From: Flavobacteria bacterium RIFCSPLOWO2_12_FULL_31_7
Lineage (GTDB): Bacteria; Bacteroidota; Bacteroidia; Flavobacteriales; Flavobacteriaceae
Assembly (NCBI GenBank): GCA_001800945.1
Contig: MGWJ01000055.1
Span: 1 to 9,621 of the forward strand
DNA length: 9,621 bases
Direction: 5' to 3'
This document shows, one piece after another, positions 1 to 6,850 of this stretch; position 1 is the first letter of the stretch, and every line of letters begins with the position of its first letter. The position numbers and the translations under genes were made by a program. The notes beneath the pieces are model-generated. The model was not told where the DNA came from and made no database searches. It was given only the letters and a program-made list of their open reading frames with translations.

Positions 1-579
1 GTCTAAATTTAAATCGCCCACTTCAAATTTAGAAATCATGTCTAAATCTTGTACGATATGTATTAATCTTTCCACACCTTTTTGAGCACGCTCGATGTAT
101 TTTACTCGTAAAGCTTTGTCTTTTATGGCACCACCTTCAATTAATGTATCTAAATAACCTTGCACGGTAAACAAAGGTGTTTTCAGTTCATGAGAAATGT
201 TTCCCAAAAATTCTCTTCGATATTCTTCACGAATATTTAAGGATTCGATTTCGATTTTTTTCTCTTTGGCGAAGTTTCGAATGTCTGCAGTTAAAGAAGA
301 AATATCGGTAGTAACCGTTTTGTTTTTTAAGGAAGTAGCGTCTAAAATGGATACCTCATCGTATAATTTTTTGATTCGTTTATAGATAAAAACTTCTACT
401 CGATATTGAATTAAGAAGAAACTAAAAACAAATAATGTTATGGGAAATACAAGTAATATAAAAACATTTATAGATTGAACTAAGTAATGATACACCAATA
501 AACTTACTACTACAAATAAGGAAATGTAAATAGAAGATTTAAAGGCAAACTTGTATGATTTGTTGAAATTAATCGACAT
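1..579 (-). CDS. PhoR-like sensor histidine kinase, N-terminal 193 residues (C-terminus outside the window)
   Basis: This is an open frame from an ATG at 577-579 to the left edge with no stop, so the ATP-binding domain is missing. Two hydrophobic segments (about residues 16-33 and 37-58) are separated by only a few residues, so there is essentially no periplasmic sensor domain. A short linker leads to the dimerisation/phosphoacceptor helix, whose H-box reads GNISHELKTPL with the phosphorylated histidine at residue 130. The start codon lies inside the end of the response regulator gene (11-bp overlap), which implies translational coupling. Kinases of this build usually pair with PhoB/PhoP regulators and read phosphate status through transport proteins; that role is inferred from the neighbour and from the Pho-box-like array next to it. 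Kinase identity is secure; PhoR assignment is moderate. Confidence 0.9.
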   Translation of the reverse strand, partial: MSINFNKSYKFAFKSSIYISLFVVVSLLVYHYLVQSINVFILLVFPITLFVFSFFLIQYRVEVFIYKRIKKLYDEVSILDATSLKNKTVTTDISSLTADIRNFAKEKKIEIESLNIREEYRREFLGNISHELKTPLFTVQGYLDTLIEGGAIKDKALRVKYIERAQKGVERLIHIVQDLDMISKFEVGDLNLD

Positions 580-1264
580 TTAATTCAATTTTGTAACCTA
601 CACCTTTAATGGTTTTAAAAACATCTTCGTCAATTTTTTCACGAAGTTTTCGGATATGTACATCGATAGTTCTTCCGCCAACAATGACTTCATTCCCCCA
701 AACTTTATCTAAAATTTCGGTTCTTGTGAATACTTTTCCTGGCTTGGATGCTAATAAATAGAGTAATTCGAATTCTTTTCTTGGTAAAACAATGGTAACT
801 CCGTCTTTAATTATTTTATATTCTTCACGGTTGATTAACAAGTTTCCAACAGATAAAGTTTCTGAACTTTCTGTTTCTTCGTCTTTTAATCTTCGTAATA
901 AACCTTTTACTTTACTGACTAATAATTTTGGTTTAATAGGTTTGGCAATATAATCATCAGCTCCAACATCAAAACCAGCAACTTGAGAATAGTCTTCACT
1001 TCTTGCGGTTAAAAAGGTAATAATAGTATCTTTTAGTTCTGGAATTTCTCTGATTTTTTCGCAGGCTTCCATCCCATCCATTTCTGGCATCATCACATCC
1101 ATAATGATAAGATGTGGTTTTACTTTTTGTGCTTGTTTTACGGCATCTTTACCATTTTCTGCTTTGAAAACCTGATATCCGGCTTGCTCCAAATTGTAGC
1201 CCACAATTTCTAAAATGTCTGGCTCGTCATCTACCAATAATATCTTTATGTCTCTTTTCTTCAT
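569..1264 (-). CDS. PhoB/PhoP-like response regulator (OmpR family)
   Basis: This 231-residue, two-domain regulator has a receiver domain at residues 5-122 with the acidic pair D12/D13, phosphoacceptor D56 in the stretch IIMDVMMPEMDG, switch T86 and conserved K108-P109. A winged-helix DNA-binding domain follows at about residues 136-231, with the recognition-helix signature GGRTIDVHIRKLREKI near residue 196 and the usual GVGYKI hairpin at the end. An in-frame start 51 bp upstream (1315) would add a hydrophobic 17-residue extension that no receiver domain needs; the ATG at 1264 places the first beta strand normally. It is the first gene of an operon with the kinase that follows. The 11-bp phased TTAACA array upstream is the kind of operator this family binds as tandem dimers, which favours PhoB/PhoP over other OmpR-type regulators. 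Autoregulation is plausible. Confidence 0.92.
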   Translation of the reverse strand: MKKRDIKILLVDDEPDILEIVGYNLEQAGYQVFKAENGKDAVKQAQKVKPHLIIMDVMMPEMDGMEACEKIREIPELKDTIITFLTARSEDYSQVAGFDVGADDYIAKPIKPKLLVSKVKGLLRRLKDEETESSETLSVGNLLINREEYKIIKDGVTIVLPRKEFELLYLLASKPGKVFTRTEILDKVWGNEVIVGGRTIDVHIRKLREKIDEDVFKTIKGVGYKIELNVD

Positions 1265-1312
1265 ATTAAGTATAAAAGTAATTAATTTCTGTAAAATTAT
1301 ATATAAAAACCA

Positions 1313-1320
1313 CAAATAAA
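1313..1320 (-). promoter_or_regulatory. Possible -7 box of the response regulator gene
   Basis: On the minus strand the sequence reads TTTATTTG, one mismatch from the Bacteroidota -7 consensus TAnnTTTG. It lies 48 bp upstream of the ATG at 1264. Twenty-two base pairs further upstream sits a minus-strand TTAACA (1343-1348), a spacing close to that at the divergent receptor promoter. It is supported only by motif and position. Confidence 0.35.
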
Positions 1321-1344
1321 ACGTGTTTACAATTATTTAATGTG

Positions 1345-1394
1345 TTAACACTAACTTAACAATCTGTGAACTTACTAATAACTCGCGGGTAACA
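1345..1394 (+). promoter_or_regulatory. Pho-box-like operator: five hexamers at exact 11-bp spacing
   Basis: Hexamers start at 1345 (TTAACA), 1356 (TTAACA), 1367 (TGAACT), 1378 (ATAACT) and 1389 (GTAACA), each followed by exactly 5 bp. A sixth, poor unit (GTAATT) falls in phase at 1400. Direct repeats of 11-bp pitch are how PhoB/PhoP-type OmpR regulators bind, and TT(A/T/C)ACA is the Bacillus subtilis PhoP hexamer. The array lies between the response regulator and the divergent receptor gene and ends 21 bp before the receptor's -7 box, where a -33 element would be expected; no TTG is found there. This fits an activator-dependent promoter. Binding by the adjacent regulator is an inference. Confidence 0.7.
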
Positions 1395-1415
1395 TTCACG
1401 TAATTTACTTGGTTC

Positions 1416-1423
1416 TATTTTTG
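1416..1423 (+). promoter_or_regulatory. -7 promoter box of the TonB-dependent receptor gene
   Basis: TATTTTTG matches the Bacteroidota -7 consensus TAnnTTTG in full. It ends 23 bp before the ATG at 1447, which gives a short leader. No TTG stands at the -33 position; the last hexamer of the phased operator occupies it instead. Confidence 0.65.
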
Positions 1424-1446
1424 CATAAAAAATAAACACAACCACA

Positions 1447-4215
1447 ATGAAATTAAAATTTCTATTTTTCGGATTATTATTTACAATAATCTCATTCGCA
1501 CAAAATTCTGCTAAAGTTAGTGGAATTATTACAGATAAAGATAGCAAACAGCCTGTAAGTTTTGTTTCGATATCTTTAAAAGGTTTGATGAACAATGCAG
1601 AATCTGATATTAATGGTAATTATGAAATTACTATGAAACCAGGAACATATACTATTGTTTATGCTTTCATCGGATACAAAACTACAGAAAAACAAGTTAC
1701 CGTTACAGCTAACGAAACTTTAAATTTAAACATTGCATTACAAGAAAATTCAAATAGCATTGAAGGAATTGTAATTACAGGAACTACTAACAAAACCAAA
1801 GAAACTGCATTATTGAAAGAACAACAAAAAGCGGTTGAAATTAAACAAAGTATTGGGGCACAAGAAATGTCGCGTAAAGGAATTAGTAACGTAGAAGCTG
1901 GTTTAACTAAAGTAACCGGAATATCCAAAGCGGAATCAAGAGGTTTATTTGTACGAGGTTTAGAAAACAGATACAATAATTTATTGATTAACGATTTACA
2001 AGTTCCTTCGAACAGTCCGTTTAAAAAAATTATTCCTTTAGATTTATTTCCTACAGATATTGTAGGTGTTTTAAGTGTGTACAAAACATTTAACCCAAAC
2101 ATTCCTGGAGATTTCGCTGGAGCGACTATTAATGTAGAAACATCGGAAGCACAATCGGCTCAAACGAAATTAACAGTTGGTTTTGGATATGTTACTCAAA
2201 ACAATGGTGGTGGTTTTTTAATTTCTGAAACCGCTAACAACGACCAAGGGTTTTTCGGAATTCAAAAAAAATATAGAGAATTACCTGCTCAATATGGAAG
2301 TATTGGTGCTTACAGATTGAATTCTACAGAATATAAAGAAGCTTATAAAAATAATTCATGGAACGTTGATAAAGTAGGTGCACCAATTAACAACAGCATT
2401 AGTTTTAGTCATTCAGACAAATTTAAGTTTGATAAAGGCCGATCATTTTCTTACATTCTTTCGTTAAATGGTGATAATAAATTTCAAGTTAGAAAAGGTG
2501 CAGAACGTTCTTTCGTGGAAGGTTTAGGAGAATACAATAACGATTTATATTCTCAATCCTATAGCTATCAAACCAATGCTTCAACATTAGTGGGATTAAA
2601 ATACAAATCTGACAGATTTCAGATTGCGGCAAACTCTATGTACTTGAGAACTACGGAAAGTTTAATAAAAGACCAATATGGGGTTTTATCTAATCAAAAA
2701 TCTGTTCCAAATCGTTTTGTAAGAACCAATCAATTTGAACAATCAGATTATTTCAATAATCAGTTATTAACTAGTTATAAATTAACTTCTGATGAAAAAC
2801 ATAGTGTTAGAGGAGGAATTTCTTTTGTAAAAACCGTATATGAATTACCAGATAGAAAATTCTTAGACGGACAATTAAACAGTGATGGTACTTTTCAAAA
2901 CTCGTATGGTGGAAATACTTTAAACCGTCAACATTTTAGCATCAAAGGAAACTATTATGTAAGTGGTTTATTTGAGTACGACTATAAATTCGGGAAAGAA
3001 ATCAACGGAAAATCAAATAAATTGGTATTGGGTTACAATTCATTCAGAAATAGTATCACTTCAAAATACCGTTTCTTCTCCACAAGAGCTTTATCTGGAA
3101 GTTATACGGTTACCACATCTATTAACGATATTAACGACCAAATTTTATCTGATGCAGAAAATGGATTAATTTTCGAAAGAGAAGAATCAACTGGAGATTA
3201 CAAAGTGAAATTAAATCAATTTGTAAATGCTGGATATGCGAATTTATTTTTCAATTTAAGTGAAAAATTAGAAATTAACGGAGGAGTTCGTTTTGAAACT
3301 TCTAACAGAACTATCAACTACAGAGAAATTTCAGATTCATTCGATAATCCGTACAGAAAAAATATCGAGAAAAAGAATTATATTCTTCCTTCGATCAATA
3401 CAAAATATTCGGTATCAGAAAAAGCAAACATCCGTTTAGCTGCTTCACAAACTATTACAAGACCGGTTTTAATGGAAGTTTTACCTATTCAATATGTAAA
3501 TCCAGATAATACTGTAGAAACAGGAAACAGAGATTTACAAGATACTCAAAACATAAATGTAGATTTAAAATACGAATTCTTTTCTGAGAAAAAAGACATG
3601 GTAGCAGTTGCCATTTATGGAAAAAACATCCAAGATCCTATTGAAAGAATTTTCAAACCAAGTGCCACTCAAATTACTACATTCCAAAATTCAAAAGTGG
3701 CTAATTTATATGGAGCAGAATTTGAATTCATCTTCAACTTAGCAAATCTTTCAGATAAATTAGATAAAGTATCTTTAGGATTAAACACTTCATTAATGAA
3801 AACTAAAGTAGAAATTGCTGATGATAATAAATTAGAAAACAGTTCATCAAGAGAATTACAAGGTGCTTCTAATTGGATTATTAATGCTGATGCCAAATAT
3901 GAATTTAAATTAGGAAAAAAAGTTACCAATACTGCTACATTGGTTTATGGTGTAAAAGGTAAAAATATTTATGCGGTAGGAACAGCAGGTTTAGATCATA
4001 TTTACGAAATGCCATTCCACAAACTAGACTTTGTATATTCTACAAAATTTACTAAAAATTTAAGTGCTAAGTTTTCTGCAGACAATATTTTAAATCCATA
4101 TCAAAGATTTGAATTAGGAAATAATAGTAAGTATGAAATATTAGAACCTTCTTTAGTTTTAAAAGAATACAAAAAAGGTGTTGGTTTTAGTTTGAGTTTA
4201 AGTTATACATTCTAA
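1447..4215 (+). CDS. TonB-dependent outer-membrane receptor with N-terminal carboxypeptidase-regulatory-like domain
   Basis: This 922-residue outer-membrane transporter would import a ligand using energy from TonB-ExbBD. A signal peptide spans residues 1-18 or so (ending SFAQ). A carboxypeptidase-D regulatory-like beta-sandwich typical of Bacteroidota receptors follows at about 23-100. A TonB-box-like segment, IEGIVITG, lies near 105-112, and the plug domain at about 120-235 carries the motifs FVRGLENRYN and IPGDFAGATINVET. The rest is beta-barrel strands, ending in the aromatic C-terminus LSYTF expected for BAM insertion. No SusD homologue follows and SusC signature segments are absent, so it is a stand-alone receptor. 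The next gene, a surface-type lipoprotein, is the likely partner. The divergent two-component system and phased operator suggest induction under phosphate limitation (inference). The ligand is unknown. Confidence 0.92.
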   Translation: MKLKFLFFGLLFTIISFAQNSAKVSGIITDKDSKQPVSFVSISLKGLMNNAESDINGNYEITMKPGTYTIVYAFIGYKTTEKQVTVTANETLNLNIALQENSNSIEGIVITGTTNKTKETALLKEQQKAVEIKQSIGAQEMSRKGISNVEAGLTKVTGISKAESRGLFVRGLENRYNNLLINDLQVPSNSPFKKIIPLDLFPTDIVGVLSVYKTFNPNIPGDFAGATINVETSEAQSAQTKLTVGFGYVTQNNGGGFLISETANNDQGFFGIQKKYRELPAQYGSIGAYRLNSTEYKEAYKNNSWNVDKVGAPINNSISFSHSDKFKFDKGRSFSYILSLNGDNKFQVRKGAERSFVEGLGEYNNDLYSQSYSYQTNASTLVGLKYKSDRFQIAANSMYLRTTESLIKDQYGVLSNQKSVPNRFVRTNQFEQSDYFNNQLLTSYKLTSDEKHSVRGGISFVKTVYELPDRKFLDGQLNSDGTFQNSYGGNTLNRQHFSIKGNYYVSGLFEYDYKFGKEINGKSNKLVLGYNSFRNSITSKYRFFSTRALSGSYTVTTSINDINDQILSDAENGLIFEREESTGDYKVKLNQFVNAGYANLFFNLSEKLEINGGVRFETSNRTINYREISDSFDNPYRKNIEKKNYILPSINTKYSVSEKANIRLAASQTITRPVLMEVLPIQYVNPDNTVETGNRDLQDTQNINVDLKYEFFSEKKDMVAVAIYGKNIQDPIERIFKPSATQITTFQNSKVANLYGAEFEFIFNLANLSDKLDKVSLGLNTSLMKTKVEIADDNKLENSSSRELQGASNWIINADAKYEFKLGKKVTNTATLVYGVKGKNIYAVGTAGLDHIYEMPFHKLDFVYSTKFTKNLSAKFSADNILNPYQRFELGNNSKYEILEPSLVLKEYKKGVGFSLSLSYTF

Positions 4216-4220
4216 CAATG

Positions 4221-4249
4221 AAAAAGTCCTACTTCGGTAGGATTTTTTT
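4221..4249 (+). terminator. Intrinsic terminator after the receptor gene
   Basis: The stem TCCTAC/GTAGGA closes on the stable tetraloop TTCG (4233-4236). It is extended by an A-tract on the left and followed by seven T residues (4243-4249). It begins 5 bp after the receptor stop codon, so the receptor and the lipoprotein are separate transcription units. Confidence 0.9.
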
Positions 4250-4280
4250 GTTTACAAATATTTTACATTCCTAAAAATTC

Positions 4281-4308
4281 TTAAATATTTGATAATAATC
4301 AGTTAACC
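4281..4308 (+). promoter_or_regulatory. Degenerate 11-bp phased operator upstream of the lipoprotein gene
   Basis: TTAAAT (4281), ATAATA (4292) and TTAACC (4303) keep the 11-bp pitch. The last one ends exactly 20 bp before the TAAATTTG box, as at the receptor and DUF1573 promoters. Only the last unit is a good match (5 of 6 to TTAACA); the others match 4 of 6, which is not rare in AT-rich DNA. Treat it as a candidate weak site. Confidence 0.3.
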
Positions 4309-4328
4309 TACTCAGATTAAAAGAAATA

Positions 4329-4336
4329 TAAATTTG
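4329..4336 (+). promoter_or_regulatory. -7 promoter box of the lipoprotein gene
   Basis: TAAATTTG is a full match to TAnnTTTG and ends 48 bp before the ATG at 4385. It overlaps a possible in-frame TTG start at 4334, which argues that the TTG is not a start codon. The -33 position lacks TTG. Confidence 0.6.
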
Positions 4337-4384
4337 CTTAACAAAATTAATAAAAAACAAAACAAACAATTAAATAACTACAAA

Positions 4385-5548
4385 ATGAAAAAATTAGTAT
4401 TTAGCTTAGCTTTCACAGCCTTATTATTCGTAGGTTGTTCAGAAGACGACAATGAAACTATAACGGTAAAAACTCCAGTTGTAGGTGAAATTTCAGGAGA
4501 TGTAACTACAAGTAAAACGTATGCTTTTGGTACTTACACCTTAAACGGAATCGTAAGAATTAAATCTGGAGTAACTGTAACTTTTGATGCAGGTTCTACT
4601 ATTACTGCAAGTGTAGCCAATGGTGTTGATGCACTAGTGGTTGAAAATGGTGGTAAATTAATTATAAACGGTACAGCTGGTGAACCAGTTGTATTTACAG
4701 AAAGTTCACAAACTCCAGGTTCTTGGGGAGGAATTATAATGTATGGAGATGCACCAATTGTTGGAGCTGCAGGTGTAACAACTGCGACTTCTGAAGACGG
4801 TTTAGCTTTACCATACGGAGGAACAAACGCTACACACAATGGTGGTTCATTAAAATATGTAAGAGTAGAATATGCTGGTAAAAAAATTACAGATGGAACT
4901 TCAGAAATGAATGGGTTCTCTTTTTATTCAGTAGGTTCAGGAACAATATTAGAAAACTTAGTTTCTTACAAAGGTGCTGATGATGGTTTTGAATTTTACG
5001 GTGGAACGGTAAGTGGTAAAAACTTAATTTCTTATGGAAACTATGACGATTCTTTCGACTGGCAAGATGGTTGGAGAGGACAAGACAATACAAATTGGTA
5101 TGCTTACCAAGTAGGTACTGGAAACTTCGGAATGGAAATTGAAGCAAAATCTGTAAACAATTCATTTTGGCCAAAAGTATCAAACATTACTTTAAAAAGA
5201 GCTGCTGGTACAATTACAGAAAACGGTTCTGCAGAATATGATGCTATCCAATTTAAAAAAGAAGGTAACGGAGAATATACTAATATTTTAATTGAAGGTT
5301 ATACAACTACAAACGCTGTAATGTGCAGAATTCAAGATGCTGCAACTAATACTAACCAAGTTAATGGTTCTAAAATTAAATTAACAAACGTTAAAATTAA
5401 TAGTGGAACTGCAGAATTTGGTGCAGGAACTACATCTTTTTCAGTAGCATTTCCAACAGGACAATATACTTCAAGTACTACAGCAACTGGAGCAACTTTA
5501 ACAACAGGAGCTTGGGCAACAGTAAATGGTGGTAACTTATTACAATAA
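4385..5548 (+). CDS. Surface-type lipoprotein of beta-helix character, likely partner of the receptor
   Basis: This 387-residue lipoprotein has signal peptide 1-17 and the lipobox FVGC (acylated cysteine 18). SEDDNE follows the cysteine, resembling the acidic lipoprotein export signal that sends Bacteroidota lipoproteins to the outer face of the outer membrane. The mature part is rich in G, T, N and short beta strands, with no enzyme motif I recognise. Coil-like repeats are visible: NLVSYKGADDGFEFYGG (191-207) and NLISYGNYDDSFDWQDG (213-229) align residue for residue at a 22-residue offset, suggesting a right-handed parallel beta-helix. The conserved DD pairs could bind a cation or ligand. 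No type IX secretion C-terminal domain is seen. The ATG at 4385 is chosen because it directly precedes the charged start of the signal peptide. From memory, relatives have been labelled 'multidrug transporter' automatically; nothing here supports that. A role in ligand capture for the adjacent receptor is inferred. Confidence 0.8.
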   Translation: MKKLVFSLAFTALLFVGCSEDDNETITVKTPVVGEISGDVTTSKTYAFGTYTLNGIVRIKSGVTVTFDAGSTITASVANGVDALVVENGGKLIINGTAGEPVVFTESSQTPGSWGGIIMYGDAPIVGAAGVTTATSEDGLALPYGGTNATHNGGSLKYVRVEYAGKKITDGTSEMNGFSFYSVGSGTILENLVSYKGADDGFEFYGGTVSGKNLISYGNYDDSFDWQDGWRGQDNTNWYAYQVGTGNFGMEIEAKSVNNSFWPKVSNITLKRAAGTITENGSAEYDAIQFKKEGNGEYTNILIEGYTTTNAVMCRIQDAATNTNQVNGSKIKLTNVKINSGTAEFGAGTTSFSVAFPTGQYTSSTTATGATLTTGAWATVNGGNLLQ

Positions 5549-5570
5549 GAATCAACCTAATTTTCTTTAA

Positions 5571-5602
5571 AAGACAGCTCTTTTCGAGCTGTCTTTTTTT
5601 TT
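5571..5602 (+). terminator. Intrinsic terminator after the lipoprotein gene
   Basis: A 10-bp perfect stem AAGACAGCTC/GAGCTGTCTT closes on the loop TTTTC (5581-5585), followed by a run of T to 5602. It begins 22 bp after the stop codon. Confidence 0.92.
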
Positions 5603-5674
5603 ATTCCAATGTTAAGTTTTCACTTATGTTACCAAATTGTTAAGTAAATGTTTTTTTATTGTAAATTAAATTTA

Positions 5675-5682
5675 TAAATTTG
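5675..5682 (+). promoter_or_regulatory. -7 promoter box of the MORN-repeat gene
   Basis: TAAATTTG matches TAnnTTTG in full, 23 bp before the ATG at 5706, giving a leader like that of the receptor gene. The nearest TTG (5659-5661) is only 13 bp upstream, shorter than the usual -33/-7 spacing. Confidence 0.55.
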
Positions 5683-5705
5683 ATTTATTAACCCAATAAA
5701 ACTAC

Positions 5706-6062
5706 ATGATTATGAAAACTTTAATGAAAATTTTCGGTTTATTTTTAGTTACTACTTTAGGTTTTGCACAAGAAGTTGAACCTACCGCTATAGAGATTGC
5801 ACCAAATACTTTAAAAGTAACTTTTTATCATTCTAATGGTAAAGTAATGCACCAAGGAAATTATGTAAATGGTAAATCAGACGGTTTATGGAAATCGTAT
5901 GATGAAGTTGGAAATTTAGTATCTGAAGGTTCATTTGAACAAGGTAAAAAAACAGGTCTTTGGAATTTTTACACCGCAAAATCACTAAGCGCAGTCGTTT
6001 ATAATGAAAATGCAGTAGCAGATGTAAAAAAATTCAATACAAATACTTTAGCAGAAAACTAA
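5706..6062 (+). CDS. Small exported MORN/YwqK-repeat protein
   Basis: This 118-residue protein has a signal peptide of about 20 residues (ending GFAQ), so the product is probably periplasmic or cell-surface. Residues about 39-92 contain two and a half MORN-like repeats of the YwqK type: FYHSNGKVMHQGNYVNGK, DGLWKSYDEVGNLVSEG and SFEQGKKTGLWNFY. MORN-type repeats form short beta-hairpin stacks, sometimes contacting lipid or protein; no catalytic residues are evident. Database names for this family include 'antitoxin', but there is no toxin partner here and the protein is exported, so that label should not be transferred. A second ATG at 5712 gives an equally good signal peptide and may be the true start. 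The gene has its own promoter and terminator. Its function with the receptor-lipoprotein pair is unknown. Confidence 0.8.
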   Translation: MIMKTLMKIFGLFLVTTLGFAQEVEPTAIEIAPNTLKVTFYHSNGKVMHQGNYVNGKSDGLWKSYDEVGNLVSEGSFEQGKKTGLWNFYTAKSLSAVVYNENAVADVKKFNTNTLAEN

Positions 6063-6081
6063 CAACCAAAAACTTACTCAT

Positions 6082-6113
6082 AAAAAAACCACGTTTTTCA
6101 CGTGGTTTTTTTT
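6082..6113. terminator. Bidirectional terminator between convergent genes
   Basis: The perfect inverted repeat AAAAAAACCACGT/ACGTGGTTTTTTT (6082-6094 and 6100-6112) encloses the loop TTTTC. The A-tract and T-tract flanks make it work in both directions: for the MORN-repeat gene ending at 6062 and for the minus-strand operon whose last stop codon is at 6119. Confidence 0.92.
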
Positions 6114-6118
6114 ATAGT

Positions 6119-6832
6119 TTATACTTTCAAAATTTCATCTTCCGTTAATAATTTTTGAAGACGCAATTTCAAGATAATTTGAGCAACCGCAATTACATCT
6201 TTTTCGCAATATGTTGCAATTCGGTCAATGTCTTTGTCTTTGTAAAAAACTTTGGCTACTTCGCTTCCATCAATATCGTCTTTTGGTGAAGGCACGCCTA
6301 ATACTTTGGTTAATAATTTTAAAGAAGTAAAATGCTTATAATCACCAAATTTCCATAATTCTAACGTGTCTAAATGCGGTACTTCCCATGGCTTTTTACC
6401 CATTAAATTTAATTTTGCAGGAATTTTTATTCCGTGAATTAACATTCTTCTAGCAATAAAAGGAAAATCAAATTCTTTTACATTATGTCCGCAAATCAAA
6501 TGCTGAGGCAAACTGAAATGGTTGTTAATTAAGTTCGAAAACTCAATTAATAAACGTTCTTCATCACCTTGAAACGTGGTGACTCTAAATTGTCTTTCTC
6601 CTTGCTTTTGGGTAAAATATCCGACAGAAATACAAATAATTTTTCCGAATTCGGCCCAAATTCCGGCTCTTTCGTAAAATTCTTCTGGAGTAATTTCTTC
6701 TTTTCTTTGGTACTGCGTTTTATGGGCGAATAATTCTTGAAAATCTTGGTCTAAATCGTTAAAATTTTCTGATTCTGGTACGGTTTCAATATCTAAAAAC
6801 AAGATATTTTCTAATAAAATGGCGTGTAACAT
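6119..6832 (-). CDS. 3'-5' exonuclease of the PolB exonuclease-like (DnaQ superfamily) type
   Basis: This 237-residue protein is the size of a single DEDD exonuclease domain without a polymerase. Exo I is LFLDIET (D14 and E16), Exo II is GHNVKEFDFPFIARR (D122) and Exo III is YCEKDVIAVAQ (Y208, D212), giving a DEDDy-type active site that would bind two metal ions. This pattern matches the family described as related to the PolB exonuclease domain (Pfam DNA_pol_B_exo2). The likely reaction is removal of nucleotides from 3' ends of DNA in repair or processing; the substrate is not defined by the sequence. It is the last gene of an apparent operon, 18 bp after the serine hydrolase, with ogt two genes upstream, so a DNA-repair role would fit. 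All catalytic residues are present. Confidence 0.88.
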   Translation of the reverse strand: MLHAILLENILFLDIETVPESENFNDLDQDFQELFAHKTQYQRKEEITPEEFYERAGIWAEFGKIICISVGYFTQKQGERQFRVTTFQGDEERLLIEFSNLINNHFSLPQHLICGHNVKEFDFPFIARRMLIHGIKIPAKLNLMGKKPWEVPHLDTLELWKFGDYKHFTSLKLLTKVLGVPSPKDDIDGSEVAKVFYKDKDIDRIATYCEKDVIAVAQIILKLRLQKLLTEDEILKV

Positions 6833-6850
6833 ATTACTGGGTTTTAAATT

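Noticed and set aside
1265..1315. Longer start for the response regulator at 1315
   Set aside because: It adds a hydrophobic 17-residue leader to a cytosolic receiver domain; the ATG at 1264 fits the family start.
1659..2102. Open frame of about 147 codons antisense to the receptor gene, and similar open frames opposite other genes
   Set aside because: These lie wholly within well-supported genes on the other strand, show no recognisable domain or leader, and arise from the codon bias of the AT-rich coding strand.
1447..4215. Calling the receptor SusC/RagA
   Set aside because: No SusD/RagB gene follows, and the plug motifs (VRGLENRYN, PGDFAGATINVET) are those of other TonB-dependent receptors. 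The N-terminal carboxypeptidase-like domain alone is not diagnostic.
4251..4267. Two TTTACA hexamers exactly 11 bp apart (4251 and 4262) that look like a Pho-box pair
   Set aside because: They lie directly behind the receptor terminator's T-tract, over 60 bp upstream of the lipoprotein -7 box, and are out of phase with the TTAACC nearer the promoter (41 bp, not 44). AT-rich background can give such a pair by chance.
4334..4384. In-frame TTG start extending the lipoprotein by 17 residues
   Set aside because: It overlaps the -7 promoter box, and the added lysine/asparagine-rich stretch would bury the signal peptide. The ATG at 4385 gives a canonical lipoprotein signal.
5618..5645. TTTCAC, TTACCA and TTAAGT at 11-bp spacing upstream of the MORN-repeat gene
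   Set aside because: Each matches TTAACA at few positions, and the last unit is 29 bp from the -7 box rather than 20-21, so it does not share the geometry of the other promoters.
5706..6062. Calling the MORN/YwqK-repeat gene an antitoxin
   Set aside because: It has a signal peptide and no toxin neighbour; the label comes only from a repeat-family name.
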